DNA of 64,000 nt, from contig JAXRKN010000043.1 of assembly GCA_038502055.1 (NCBI GenBank), forward strand, positions 1,488,001 to 1,552,000, in the 5' to 3' direction. The notes under the pieces were generated by a model, which was not told the origin of the DNA, made no database searches, and saw nothing but the letters and a program-made list of their open reading frames with translations. This document shows positions 1-11,324 of the stretch, piece by piece. How positions within the stretch are numbered: position 1 is the stretch's first letter; each line of letters starts with the position of its first letter. The DNA comes from Tanytarsus gracilentus (taxonomy: Eukaryota; Arthropoda; Insecta; Diptera; Chironomidae). The translations under genes were made by a program, and so were the position numbers.

Positions 1-73
1 GACTCTTGATATCAATAGACATTTAATTTCAGGTGAAATTTGAAGTCAGAATCTTGTCTAGAGTGTTTTAATT

Positions 74-372
74 AAACGGTTAAATTCGGCTAATCGGTCG
101 GCTCTGACCGGTTTAGCTGACCGATTGTAGCCGATCGAAAAAAAATCAGTTGGCTCTGACCGGCTTTAGCCGATCGAAAAAAACTTCGGTCGGCTCTGAC
201 CGATTTTAGCCGATCGAAAATAACTTCGGTCGGCTCTGACCGATTTTAGCCGATCGAAAATAACTTCGGTCGGCTCTGACCGATTTTAGCCGATCGAAAA
301 AAACTTCGGTCGGCTAAAACCGGTTTTAGCCGAAAGCTGCAAAAAGGTCATCGGCTAATAACGGTCGGTCGA
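74..372. repeat. 40-base palindromic minisatellite array
   Basis: Tandem array built on a 40-base unit. The anchor GGCTCTGACC starts at 100, 152, 192, 232 and 272, with a variant (GGCTAAAACC) at 312. Spacing is 52 for the first step and then exactly 40. Each unit contains nested inverted repeats: CGGTC...GACCG as a 5-base stem, and TCGGCT...AGCCGA as arms around a 12-base spacer. The edges decay into half-motifs (cggttaaattcggct on the left, tcggctaataacggtcgg on the right). The array is much richer in G+C than its flanks. It may be a satellite fragment, part of a transposon end, or a binding-site cluster; the sequence does not decide between these. Confidence 0.9.
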
Positions 373-1583
373 CTTAAACCCCTGGATAAAACTCTAGAAA
401 CCACCAAAGAATCCCCACTCGCATTTATTACACGAATCATTTGCTATGTGGAGCAAAAATTTTACGATTTATTCGCCAAATGGATTGTGCCACTATTATA
501 GGTTCAGCATAAATATCTATAATAATGTACCGTCTTTTCCGCACCGAGATATCCCGTGTGTGCAACAATAAAACGCTACGAAAATGGATTTAATGGATTT
601 CTCTCATATCGAACTAGCACTCGCATGATAGAGCTTTTTTTGCGAGCTTCTCAATAGGATAATAAATTTCCATTACTTGATATCATTATCCGTGTTTACT
701 ATTCCCATCCTCGCCACACACTAAACAAATCCACATAAAAGAGGCATCTCATCAAATATCGAGTACGTCATCGAAAGGTTGACTTTTTGTCATCGCATCA
801 TCTCCACTCACAGCACTCTAATCCATATCCACACAGCTCACTTTTTTTTATGCTATTCGATATACACGTAATATCCAACAATGATGAACAACAATGCGAA
901 ATGACTTGCCAGATTGCTCACATCAATTCACCTCTTAATGTTGGGGTGGGCGAACATTGGAACGAGAGGAAAATTGATAACATGAAATTAAGCTCGATTA
1001 GAATGCACTTTTTCCTATAATCATTCGAATATGATTTCTTAATGATTATCAATTATTATTATGACTCGAGCTGAAGTGGAAAAAAAGTGTCGAATCATTG
1101 TGATTTTTTTTCTCGCTGCTCGGAGATAGTTTATGACTTGATAGATGAACTTTTTATCGATTAATGCCTAAGTGTTGAATTATTAGCAGTCATTTGTGCG
1201 CACGACATTTGATAATGTAGGCGGAAGAAGAATTGAATATATTTCAATAAATAATTTCTTCATTTTTATCGCTTTAATTTAATGTGTGTGGAAGGTGAAA
1301 GATTTCATGAGATATATCGTCGATTTTTATAGTTTTTATAGCGATATATTTCTCCCCTTATGAGAAAGAGAAATTAAATTAAATTGCTGCGTTTTATTGG
1401 CACATATTCAATAAAATATTAAATATCGTTCTGCCTCATATTTCGATATATATTCATAAAGCAGCGAGTGATTTTGAAAATTATGGCAATAATAATGTAG
1501 TGTGGAAAGGGGAAAAATTTGATCTGCGAGAATTATATGAGAAAGCGGTTAATGTTACTAACTCACGAGGGGGTTTCGAGTAA

Positions 1584-1783
1584 GGAGCATGAGGGGAATT
1601 TATGAGTTATGTAACATCATCCAAAAAGTTAATGTTCTCATTTAATTTAAAAATTTTAAAAAAATCAAAAAATTTAACGTTCCGCATAAATTTAAATTTA
1701 TTTTAAGATTTTAAATTTTTCATCACTTAAATTTAATTAAGAACGTTAAAATTTACATTAAGTACATCACTTACTCATGCTCC
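1584..1783. repeat. fold-back AT-rich element
   Basis: Terminal inverted repeat of 10/10 bases: GGAGCATGAG at 1584-1593 and its reverse complement at 1774-1783. Similarity continues inward in gapped form (atgagttatgtaac against atgagtaagtgatgtac). The inside is almost pure A/T and partly self-complementary. It is 200 bases long. No transposase frame and no clear target duplication are seen. It belongs by structure, not by end sequence, with the other fold-back elements here. Confidence 0.45.
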
Positions 1784-3540
1784 CGCTCCATCCATCACAC
1801 TCTCGACCCTTTAAAGCTATAAGCTCTCTCCAGCGATCTGCTTCCCGAATGAAATATGATGGATCCTTCACCGCACATCCTAAAGTTTCCTCCTTCAGTT
1901 ATACACACACAAACATACACATCAGCAACCCTTAAAATCCTATTAACAGCGAGTGAGTAGTTAAATATCATCATTCTTATAAAAGCATAGCAATGAAAAT
2001 ATTTTAGTCGGGATTAAATTTCGAGAAAATATTATATAGAGATGTAATTACATATACTCGAAAATGTAGCAAACTCATATCGTCGTGCACTTGAACAATA
2101 TCATGTCATTTGACGAAGGCAAAAGCTCCTTAAATTTGATTATTGTTTGGAAAATTCAAATTAAATTGCCTTTATTTAAATTTTCTTTCGGTAACGATGA
2201 TAAAAAAGAGAGAAAATGTTATTTTTACCCTCAACTTCTATACCATCATATCATCATCATTGCCAGAAGAGATGGAAATGAAATGAAAGCGCATAAAAAA
2301 CTATGAACGTCTATTATCATATCGCATCCCGAAAAAAACACATGTGTTCACATAAATACACGAAGAAGTTAAAATTTAAACAAATTTTTATGTTGCTATG
2401 GAAAGAAAGTAAGTCGAGAGTCAGCAACCAAGTACAAAAAGTCATTGAGCGCACTTACATGCAACATGAAACGAAGGATTGAAAGCAATAAAGATAACAG
2501 AAATCGCTCTAATGGATTTATGACTCCCCCTCAACGCTGTGCGGCAATCCGAACCGTTATTATACTTGAGTATGTGGAAAATGTGAATAATTTCTCAATG
2601 GTAAGTGCTTAGCGGAATAAAAGTAACAGATATGCTCTTCATAACTCCCTCGCACATTCACTTTACCGTAAGCCGTAAGCTCTTAATTACTTTGAGCGAC
2701 TTTAACAAAGAGTGAAGGGAAAATGGATTTTTTGTAAGGTACACGAACGCATAAGTCAAAAACACATTGGATATCGATAAAAGTTTTCGAAGAGTTCAAA
2801 AGTGGGGTCAAAGTTATTAAAAAAATGGATGTGAATCAAAAAATTTCAAATGTTACTTTAAAAAAATCCGTTGAATTTTGAATATTTTTCGTATTTTATT
2901 TTAATTTTTTTGATCGTTTTCAACCCTGAACTTTCCATATGCATCGAAGTTCATTGACTCCCATCACTGTTCAGGTGTCGCTGTCACGATAATTACGTCG
3001 CAAACATATCTCTCGAGAGTGAGTTAACATTTTTCTCATCACTCCTTCAAAAAACTCCCATCGCTCACTCCTCATTTAACTCCGCACATATTTATCGACA
3101 TAAATTTGTCGTTTTTCGTAAAAGACAATAAACAACCAAAGACGTAAAAATTTATTTTGCATCATATAATTCGAAAATATTCCTTGCGAAACAGTAAAAA
3201 TTTGATGTCATTTGATGTCATGCTCTCAAGTTACCGAAAAAAACCATATCGCTTATATCATTCGAGAAATATTTTTTACGACAAAAATTACATACATATT
3301 ATGCTGAAAATATTGTCAGTTATAAAAATGAGATAAACCCGGTTTTTGATATAGCTTTTGTACTGTCACACGCATACACAACAATATCACCAGGCAGTTC
3401 GTGGTGCACACACATCAGTAAATATTTTATGAGAATTGTTAAAACTTTTATGAAGTCACTTGAGCTTAAACTTTTTCGGTCTAGAACATATTTTTTGCAC
3501 TATTTTGAGGATTTAAGTTTTCAAATTTTAGAGATCCTGA

Positions 3541-3579
3541 CGGTGATCACCGATTTTTCTTCCTGTGATCACCGGTGAT
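3541..3579. other. paired GGTGATCACC palindromes
   Basis: Two perfect 12-base palindromes lie 15 bases apart: CGGTGATCACCG at 3541-3552 and ATCACCGGTGAT at 3568-3579. They share the half-site GGTGAT/ATCACC, and GTGATCACCG is also directly repeated (3543-3552 and 3565-3574). The arrangement resembles a composite site for a dimeric DNA-binding protein; the second palindrome holds an ACCGGT core. No promoter or gene is visible nearby, so a regulatory role is only inferred. Confidence 0.3.
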
Positions 3580-6261
3580 GAAATTGACACATTTTCTAAA
3601 CTTTTTGAGATTTTTTAAGCTAAATTTTTTTTTAAATTTTTAGAATTTTTCTCACTCCTTGCCAAAAAACATCGTCATTTACGATCGCAAGTGCATCATC
3701 ACATTTCCTAATAATTTGTTACTTCTCTCTCTCCCCACTTTAAAACATACACAAAAATATATCGAGTTGACATTCTGGTCATGAACAGATGCATGTGAAA
3801 AATTAATGCACAAATCTACCATATTCAACTGTCCATGTACTCACATATTCCATCCCCCGGTCCAAACATTTTATTCATTCATCATCATATGTGAGTGCGG
3901 TTGTGTACACTTTGACATTTTGCAAATTTTATTGATTACATTTTTGGACAAAATTTTCAATTTTCGAGCTAGCAAAAAAGAGGATTAATTCGGTTAGGGA
4001 AAACAGTAATGAATCAAATTGAGCTGAACGAATATAAAAAACTTGAAAATTGAGATTGTGTTGAAATTTGCTCCATCGCACCGTCGCCGTACTCAATAAT
4101 TAATGTGGGAGATGGCTTTAGGGTGTGAGGGTGGAAGGATTGAAGTAATTTTAAATTAAAATGAAATTTGATACACTTAATTAAGCGTCTATATGATGAA
4201 AGGCGAGAGTGGTAGTAAAATAATTGATTACAGTCATAAATTTACCGAACTTTTTTTGTCGACAAAAATTTTAAAGGGATATTTTCCAGTAAATTTAATC
4301 GTGTCGCAATTAAAGTTGGAGCAAAAACTTTTACACCGCAAATTAAAACCCCGAAAATTGCTTCCCAATTGAGTGTTTGATAAAGTCATGAGCAACAGCA
4401 GTTTGGGTAAAATAGTCAATACTCAGCTCCCCTTTTTTCTGTGCACTAATATATTGTTGTACCGATGGCATTTGCTGTCTTATCATGTTTAGTATTCTGA
4501 ACTTGTTTCTTGCTCGCTTCCTTATAGACACCCAAACTCAATAAAAGAAAACCAGGAGGAAAATATACACGAGAGAAAAATCAGGAGTGAGATGGAATGG
4601 GTCTTGTTTGCAAATAATGTATGACTTTATTATACGGAGGAAAAATTATTACAAGAATAGTTTTGTGCTTTGATTGGAGGATTTTATCTTAAAGTTGAAT
4701 AATAATACAAGAAACAATGTTTTGAAAAAAACAATAATCTTTGAACGAAAATTTAACTAAGTTTTGTATGAATGAATGTTTGAATGATTCAAATAAAAAA
4801 ATCCGTTAAACATAAGACAATAAAATTTAAATTAAAAAAATAAGTTAAATTGAAAATTGAAAATTTTTGACGCAACTCAACAACAAATCCCCAATTAAGC
4901 TTGCTTAGAAAAAGGAAAATTTTGTAAAAAAAATACAAAAACGCATAGCACACAACAGCAAACATGACATCTAAACTAATTTTCAAAAGGAAAATATCAT
5001 CTTCGGTCCAATGATATATGTCAAATTTAATTAAACCTTCCCACATTCAATTCATTCTCGATTCGATTTGTATAAGCGGAGGAAGGAAGGAAAAAGGAAT
5101 TCCATTTTGAGGGACGATAAGATTTTTGGGGAAATTACGCATTGGTCATACATTATTCATGTAAACGCAGATGTTCGTCATATATATTCTATTTTGAGTA
5201 ATGAAATATTGTGATGCTCGATAATGGAATAAATTTATTACCAGATAATTACGTTGGAAAATCATTTTGATCTTATTGTTTAAATTTTCACAACTTTAAA
5301 TTTCTTCAAACAAAGGCGGATCTAAAAAATAAATTTGTAACAAGATAGATTTTCACGATACCACCGCTGTGAACTGTAGCATGTTAAACTATGTACGTCG
5401 TTGCCTTCTGTAATAAAATCAACTAAAATATTTAGATCGCTTTGAACATAAAGTATGCAGTAACATGCATTTATATGTGCGCAGAATATTTTCGCAAATG
5501 CACACAATCAATATATAAATTCCATAATTCCATGGCACAATATCAAAAAGGCAAACGAGAAGAGAGCAGAAAAAAATATGAAAGTCAGCTTGTAAAGTCT
5601 TTAAAAAGTCGTTAACATGAAGTTACAGCCAACATTCACATATCAGCGAACACAAATCAATGTAGGTGGTAATGAAAAAGCTCAACATTAAATGCAACAC
5701 ATTAAGTGCACTCAAAAAAATATAAAGAGTCGAGTGAGAGGCGAAGACTTTTCCATTTTATTGCACACACACGATTCTCACCGACTCGAATTGCATTGAA
5801 TTGAGTGGCGGGATTGTGAGCGAGTATGACAGGAATAAAGGAAGACGAGGAAAAAGAGTGCAAAAAGTTCTTTCAATTTTTTTTTGTTAACAAGACACCC
5901 GAGCGAAATGAAAGAGTGAATGCACACATTAACGCATTTAAAGATTATCATCATGTTAACATTGCGAGTCAGCAAACTCGATGGCATTGTTGAGGAGGAA
6001 GTCAGGGATGAGAAATGACACATTTTCCACAGTAACTCAGTTATTATTGATTATAAATCATTCAATTTTGCCTCATTTGCATTTCACATGCATAAGTGTC
6101 GTGCCCCGATGTGTGTGTAGTTAAGACTCGAGACTCGACTTCCCGCATACACAATTAAGACTCATGAGCGCACCCGCATCATCAATAAGAAAGTAAGTGT
6201 GAGTTTGGTTTAACAGCACCAAAAACATCATGCGATGATGATGAAGAATTATGCATGTGAT

Positions 6262-6372
6262 CGAGGGATGGACAATTTTTTTAAATTTAAAAAAACTTTT
6301 TTAAAATAAATTAAAAAATTAAATTTTTCATCATCTATAATTTCTGAAAATTTTTCAAGCGTCCATCCCTCG
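6262..6372. repeat. fold-back AT-rich element (CGAGGGATGGAC ends)
   Basis: Perfect 12-base terminal inverted repeat: CGAGGGATGGAC at 6262-6273 and GTCCATCCCTCG at 6361-6372, around about 87 bases of A/T-rich DNA without coding capacity. The termini match the consensus CAAGGGRTGGA seen in other fold-back elements of this window. Length and structure fit a MITE-like or fold-back element, but no transposase is present and the family is not one I recognise. Confidence 0.6.
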
Positions 6373-9300
6373 TCAACCTTCAATCCCATTTTGCATTTTA
6401 AAAGCCACAAAAAAAACGCGACACACGAGCAAACTCTTTTTTTCGAGACTTAAGAATGAGCGAAAATGAGAAATAAATTAAACATTTTTTTTGTCATGTC
6501 GTTACTTGCAGTCGAGCGGAAGGGAACAAGAGGAGAAAAAAGAATGCAATTCTTGTCACTTTATTAACCCATTAGAGGTGGAATTTTCGCAGTTCATTTT
6601 CGACTCGAAAGACTCGCAACATTTGCTTCGATTTATGCTTTTTTTCTTATGCCATTTAGGTAATTCTCTTTTTTTCACATGGTCGAGTGCGAAATCACAA
6701 TTTCGAGTGCATAAGGCATTTTTGAGATTTCTCATGCTACACAAAATGTGCAGCAGTCGGTAGAGTAAGTCGCGTGTGTAAATAGAGACGAAATGGTGGA
6801 TGGAGGAGAGAAATGCAAGAAAATCGCAGAATTGCCGAGCGATTCAGTCATGAAAAATTGTCTTTCTTTCTTTTTTTGTGTTTGTGCGACAAATTGAATT
6901 GTTTTATCGATAATTTATAAGCATCGCCAGCATAAAGAGCACTTCGAGAGAGTATCAACAATCCATTAGGAAGTATAAAAAATTTAATCTAGAGGAAATG
7001 GAAATTTTGCTTTCACTTTTAGTGACTCGAGGAACTTGATAAAGAAGAAATGAAAAAATCAATTTTAATTGCTCGAGAAGTAATTCCAGGAAAAATGTAA
7101 ACAAATAAAAAATTTATTTTATCCAATTAGAAATTTCTATAAGAAATCTAAATTAACTTTCTCTCTTCTTTAAATGCCTTCGAAAAAAACTTAAAAATTT
7201 CTCAATTGTCGAGGCGTCTCCACAGTGCGACAATTCAAGAACAATAAATGACTCGAATTATTTCATCATTAGTCTTTCTCAGTTGAAGAGAGAAGTGAAA
7301 TGAAATTTCGCTAAATGGAATTCGTGAATTAAGTTTGATGGGCATTGACAAATGACTTAATTCCATTTGTTGTATGTGTATACATTATTTATTCGTGCGA
7401 CAATAATGGCCACAGCGGAGGATGAGAGAAGAAAAGAAATAAAAAGTGAAAATTCGTCAATGACAATTGTTATGCGGAGGTTTAATGACCTGATCTTGAT
7501 ACTGAATGAAACAATGATAAATTGCTAAAAATTCTTTGTGAACACTTTAAAAATTAAATTCTTTCAAGATCAAATTCATCTCGAATTTTTGCAAGCTTGC
7601 AAATTAATCTCAAACCGCATCCAAAACAAAAATGATGATGTTCTCATGTTGTTCATGCCTATACGATCGCTTGATTTATAGCCCATTATTATTCGTTCTC
7701 GCAATGATGGTGAAAATTAAAGAACGCAAATGTGGAGAGAGGAAATAATGATCACAAAGCATCTAATCAATGAAAACGAATTATTTGCCATTATTATATA
7801 TCGCAGTTGATTTATTGCCGCACAAAAGTGCCAAAATGATTTTTAAATCATCGATTTTTCTCACTCTCAAGAAACGTTTTTTTTCAGCTGACATCATCAG
7901 AAAAATTCAAGCTACTGGTAAGAGGAAAAGTGAGCAGCATCAGCAAAGTAAGAAAGGTAAAGTTGAAATATTAATATAAATGTCATAAACATATGGCGTT
8001 TTCAAATAGAATGTAATCAAAAGCACCTGATTTCATCATTTCGCAATAATATCTCCCGTGCATGATCTAAACATACAACAACTCTATAAATTCATAGAAT
8101 TGCGATATAAATTTATGAAATTGTTTTGCACTCGTTTGCGAAAATTGAAAGAAAAATAAAATAATTTTATTATCGCACACACGAAATTGATGATAGCTGA
8201 ATAAAATTTATTTTTATCTGCGTTTACATTCTTGCCACACTCCCCATTCAAAATCGATATTAAATATAAGCATATGCGAGTGTGCGATAAAAATATTATT
8301 TATGTCTATAAAGGATACAATTATATTCCAACACATTTTTTCGGGGGCCGAGTACGAGTGAGGAAAATGGGCAGTAGAGAGACACAGGAAAAAATAAAGT
8401 AAACGCTTATACAACAATTGTGACTGCTGCTGCTGTGTGTGGATTTATTTATCATTTGGGCGATTGAAATCAAAAATGAATTATTGAAAGCAACACGCGA
8501 TGAAAATGTGGAGGAAATTTTTGGGGAAGAAATCGATCGAGGGAAATTTTGTTACAACCTTTTACAAACCTTTTACTGGATTAAATAAAAATTTTTAAAA
8601 AATGTTCTCTAAAGAATTTTAATTTAATTTTTAGTCCATTTTTTTAGGTTGAACGCTCGTAAATGTGGCATGTCACCAAAATTTAACAAACTTTCGCAAT
8701 AAAAATCAATTTTTAATAAATTAAATTCTAACAAACTTCAATCAAAAAAATTTCACTGATTTTTCCTTAAAGTCATTCTACCGATTCAAGACACGCTTCT
8801 CAAAAAATTTATTACATCTAAAAATGACCCAGAATTTTCTATTCAAACTAAATCTTTACGAAAAAAAATATACGACGTTTGATGAATCATCGCTTAAAAT
8901 TAAATTTCGAATATCAAGATAGTCACGCATCTATGAGAGCAGAAAGAATTGCGAATGGAATGTCACACACACATCTATTCACAAATTGGATGTTTATGGT
9001 TGGTTAGTCATTCCGCTTTTATCTCTCATCCTATTCGACTTCTCAATATGTATGACACATTTCAAGTAATAACTGAAGCGTCCTTTTTCATATCTTTGGA
9101 ATTTTTCATCTTGCTTTTGTGCTCGAGACAAAAAAGTGAATGGCATAAATGAATGGTGGAAGAAGAAGAATTTCTCCTTTGCATGCCAAATCACAATAAC
9201 TCACCAAGCATCATGGCATAACTCTTGAGAGGGTAAGAAAAGGGTTGACAAAATATCGCTCTCGCTTATCATATTTTTATTTATTTCGATTATTAGATTT

Positions 9301-10420
9301 CAGTTCATAGAAATTTCCCTTTTTTCCTTCCATAGAGCATTGAAAGCTATAGGAAGCAAGTAAGTGAGTTGACAAAACAACAAATGGAGCTCAGTCATTC
9401 AAATGCAAAAGAAAAGGAAAAATTCTTATTCAAAGGAAAAAACGCAAATTTCCGCCGCAATGGAAATGAATAGAAGAAGAAGGCCATAAATTACAATTGT
9501 AATTTTTTTATTAAGTTTTTTCACTATATTACTGTCTATGATTCCATTAGAGGTTCTTTGTAGACGGGATGATTTTTGAAATTTATCGGCGGAATTTAAA
9601 ATAAAAAATTTTATGATATTTTTGATATTTTCACCATCAGATTTTCTTTTCCATCCTGTCCATTTTCACTTACGTATGTGCAACTAATAACAATAAATTA
9701 TAGTTTTTTAATAATCATAGAACTCTCTTGTAGAGCGCGAATGTGACTACTATAAGGGTGTCGCATTTCATTTAATCCTCTGTTTGAACTCATTGTGTCA
9801 TTTCCCTTATTTCCACTATCACTAAGCTCTCTTGCCATTCTTGACATTGAACTATTGCATTAAATATATATTCTAGGGACTTCTTTGTGGTGTGAAATCC
9901 GCTGTGCATTTTTTATTTCGTTCTCTCTCTTTTGCAATTAAAGCCATGGCAATCAATAACGCATGAATGAATACAGAGGAGGGCTTCGACCGGCAAAGTG
10001 AGAAAAATTGTGTTGACAACGGATGAAAAAAATCTTTCTCCGAAATTCGATGCACTCTACTGCGATTTCATGTCGCTTCAATTTATGTCAGGTTAGTCAC
10101 ACTCTTTTTTAGTTTTTAAATAATTTTTATCATCATACAATCTCAGAACTGGAAGTTCTCCCTTCCCTTATCGTCTATTAATCATTTACAGTACATGTAG
10201 TTTGATATTTGTTGCCGTACACATAACAAAATTTATGGACAGAAAAATTATTATGTTACGATTTTTCTTCTTATTTTTTAATTAAATTATTGCTGAAACG
10301 CTTTTGGGTTGCACTTTCGTTGTGGATTTGGAATGTATGAGGGTCATTTTTATGACTTTTGACGTTGTTAATTTTGAGGCCGCATGTAGATTAGATAAAT
10401 TTATGAAAGTTTTTTTTAAA

Positions 10421-10659
10421 GAGAGGGTTTGAGAGTAAAAAATAATTAGATCTGATCAAAATTTAGAACATTTTCAAAAAAAAAGTTTTGAATAATCATT
10501 AACATAATATCTCTGAATAGAGTTTTAAAATTTATAGGATTCGAACCTAAATCGTTTTATTATTTTTCATTTAATTAAATTTTTCACTTAACTTTTAGGA
10601 ATTTTCAATCAAACTCATTAAATTTTATGAAACAACGTTATTTACTCTCAATCCCCCTC
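10421..10659. repeat. fold-back AT-rich element with 19-base ends
   Basis: The ends at 10421-10439 and 10641-10659 are inverted repeats matching at 17 of 19 positions (GAGAGGGTTTGAGAGTAAA against GAGGGGGATTGAGAGTAAA). The inner part of these ends (GAGAGTAAA) is not shared with other family members, so the arms match each other rather than a common consensus. The interior is AT-rich and contains GGATTCGAACC at 10537-10547, the reverse complement of a GGTTCGAATCC motif found in two other elements. Confidence 0.6.
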
Positions 10660-10892
10660 GAGAGCCTTAAGTCCAAACGGCAGTGAACACATAACAAGAG
10701 GTGTTGAAGCATTTTTGGTTTTATCTTGCTTCCTTTATTTCATTTCTCTATCTCTCTTTTTATTGAAATGCACTTTGTTGCTTTTAGCAAAAAAAAACTT
10801 TTGCCTCAACTTATTTTTATTATATTTTATGTGTGCCCGCAAAATAACAACTTCAGAGCCGAATAATAATCCTCTTATGAAACATATTTGAA

Positions 10893-11013
10893 ACCCAGGA
10901 AGAAATTAATTTTTAAATTCAAAAAGACGTTAAATTTTTTTAAAATTTAATTTCTTAACGTATTTTAGATTTTTAAATTAGATTTATTTTAATTCAAAAA
11001 TTCCCACCTGGGT
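10893..11013. repeat. fold-back AT-rich element (ACCCAGG ends)
   Basis: Short inverted repeat ACCCAGG (10893-10899) and CCTGGGT (11007-11013), with looser complementarity continuing inward (aagaaattaattttt against tgggaatttttgaat). The interior is made of taaatttttttaaaatttaa-type sequence that can fold on itself. End sequence differs from the CAAGGGGTGGA group. Confidence 0.35.
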
Positions 11014-11173
11014 CACTTCTTCTTATTTTCTCCACTCTCCTTTATTGCATCAAATTCGTTTTGCAGAAAAATAAAGTAACAGCACACACTCACATAAAAG
11101 TGTGCAAGCAAGAAGAAAAGAATAAAACATGAACATTAAAATGGTTAATAAGAGACTCAACATAAAATTACAC

Positions 11174-11324
11174 CTCGACTGTTGTTGCTGCAGCAGTGAG
11201 GCATAAATGACGTTGAACGGAGTCGTTCCTTCGCAACAAATTGATTGTGGCGATATCAAGGCATTTGCACTCTTTCGCATCAGACAACACTTTTCAGAGA
11301 CTGCTCCAAGTGCTGCCGTAACTG
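11174..11324 (-). other. weak candidate coding exon
   Basis: On the minus strand a pyrimidine-rich acceptor (ctctctttcag) is followed by 151 bases open in one frame (reading VTAALGAVSEKCC... to ...LLQQQQSR) and then a plausible donor (AG|GTGTAA). The patch is richer in G+C than its surroundings. No family is recognised and no partner exons were found, so it may equally be a chance open patch. G+C-rich patches elsewhere in this window read as protein-like in several frames at once, which lowers confidence. Confidence 0.13.
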
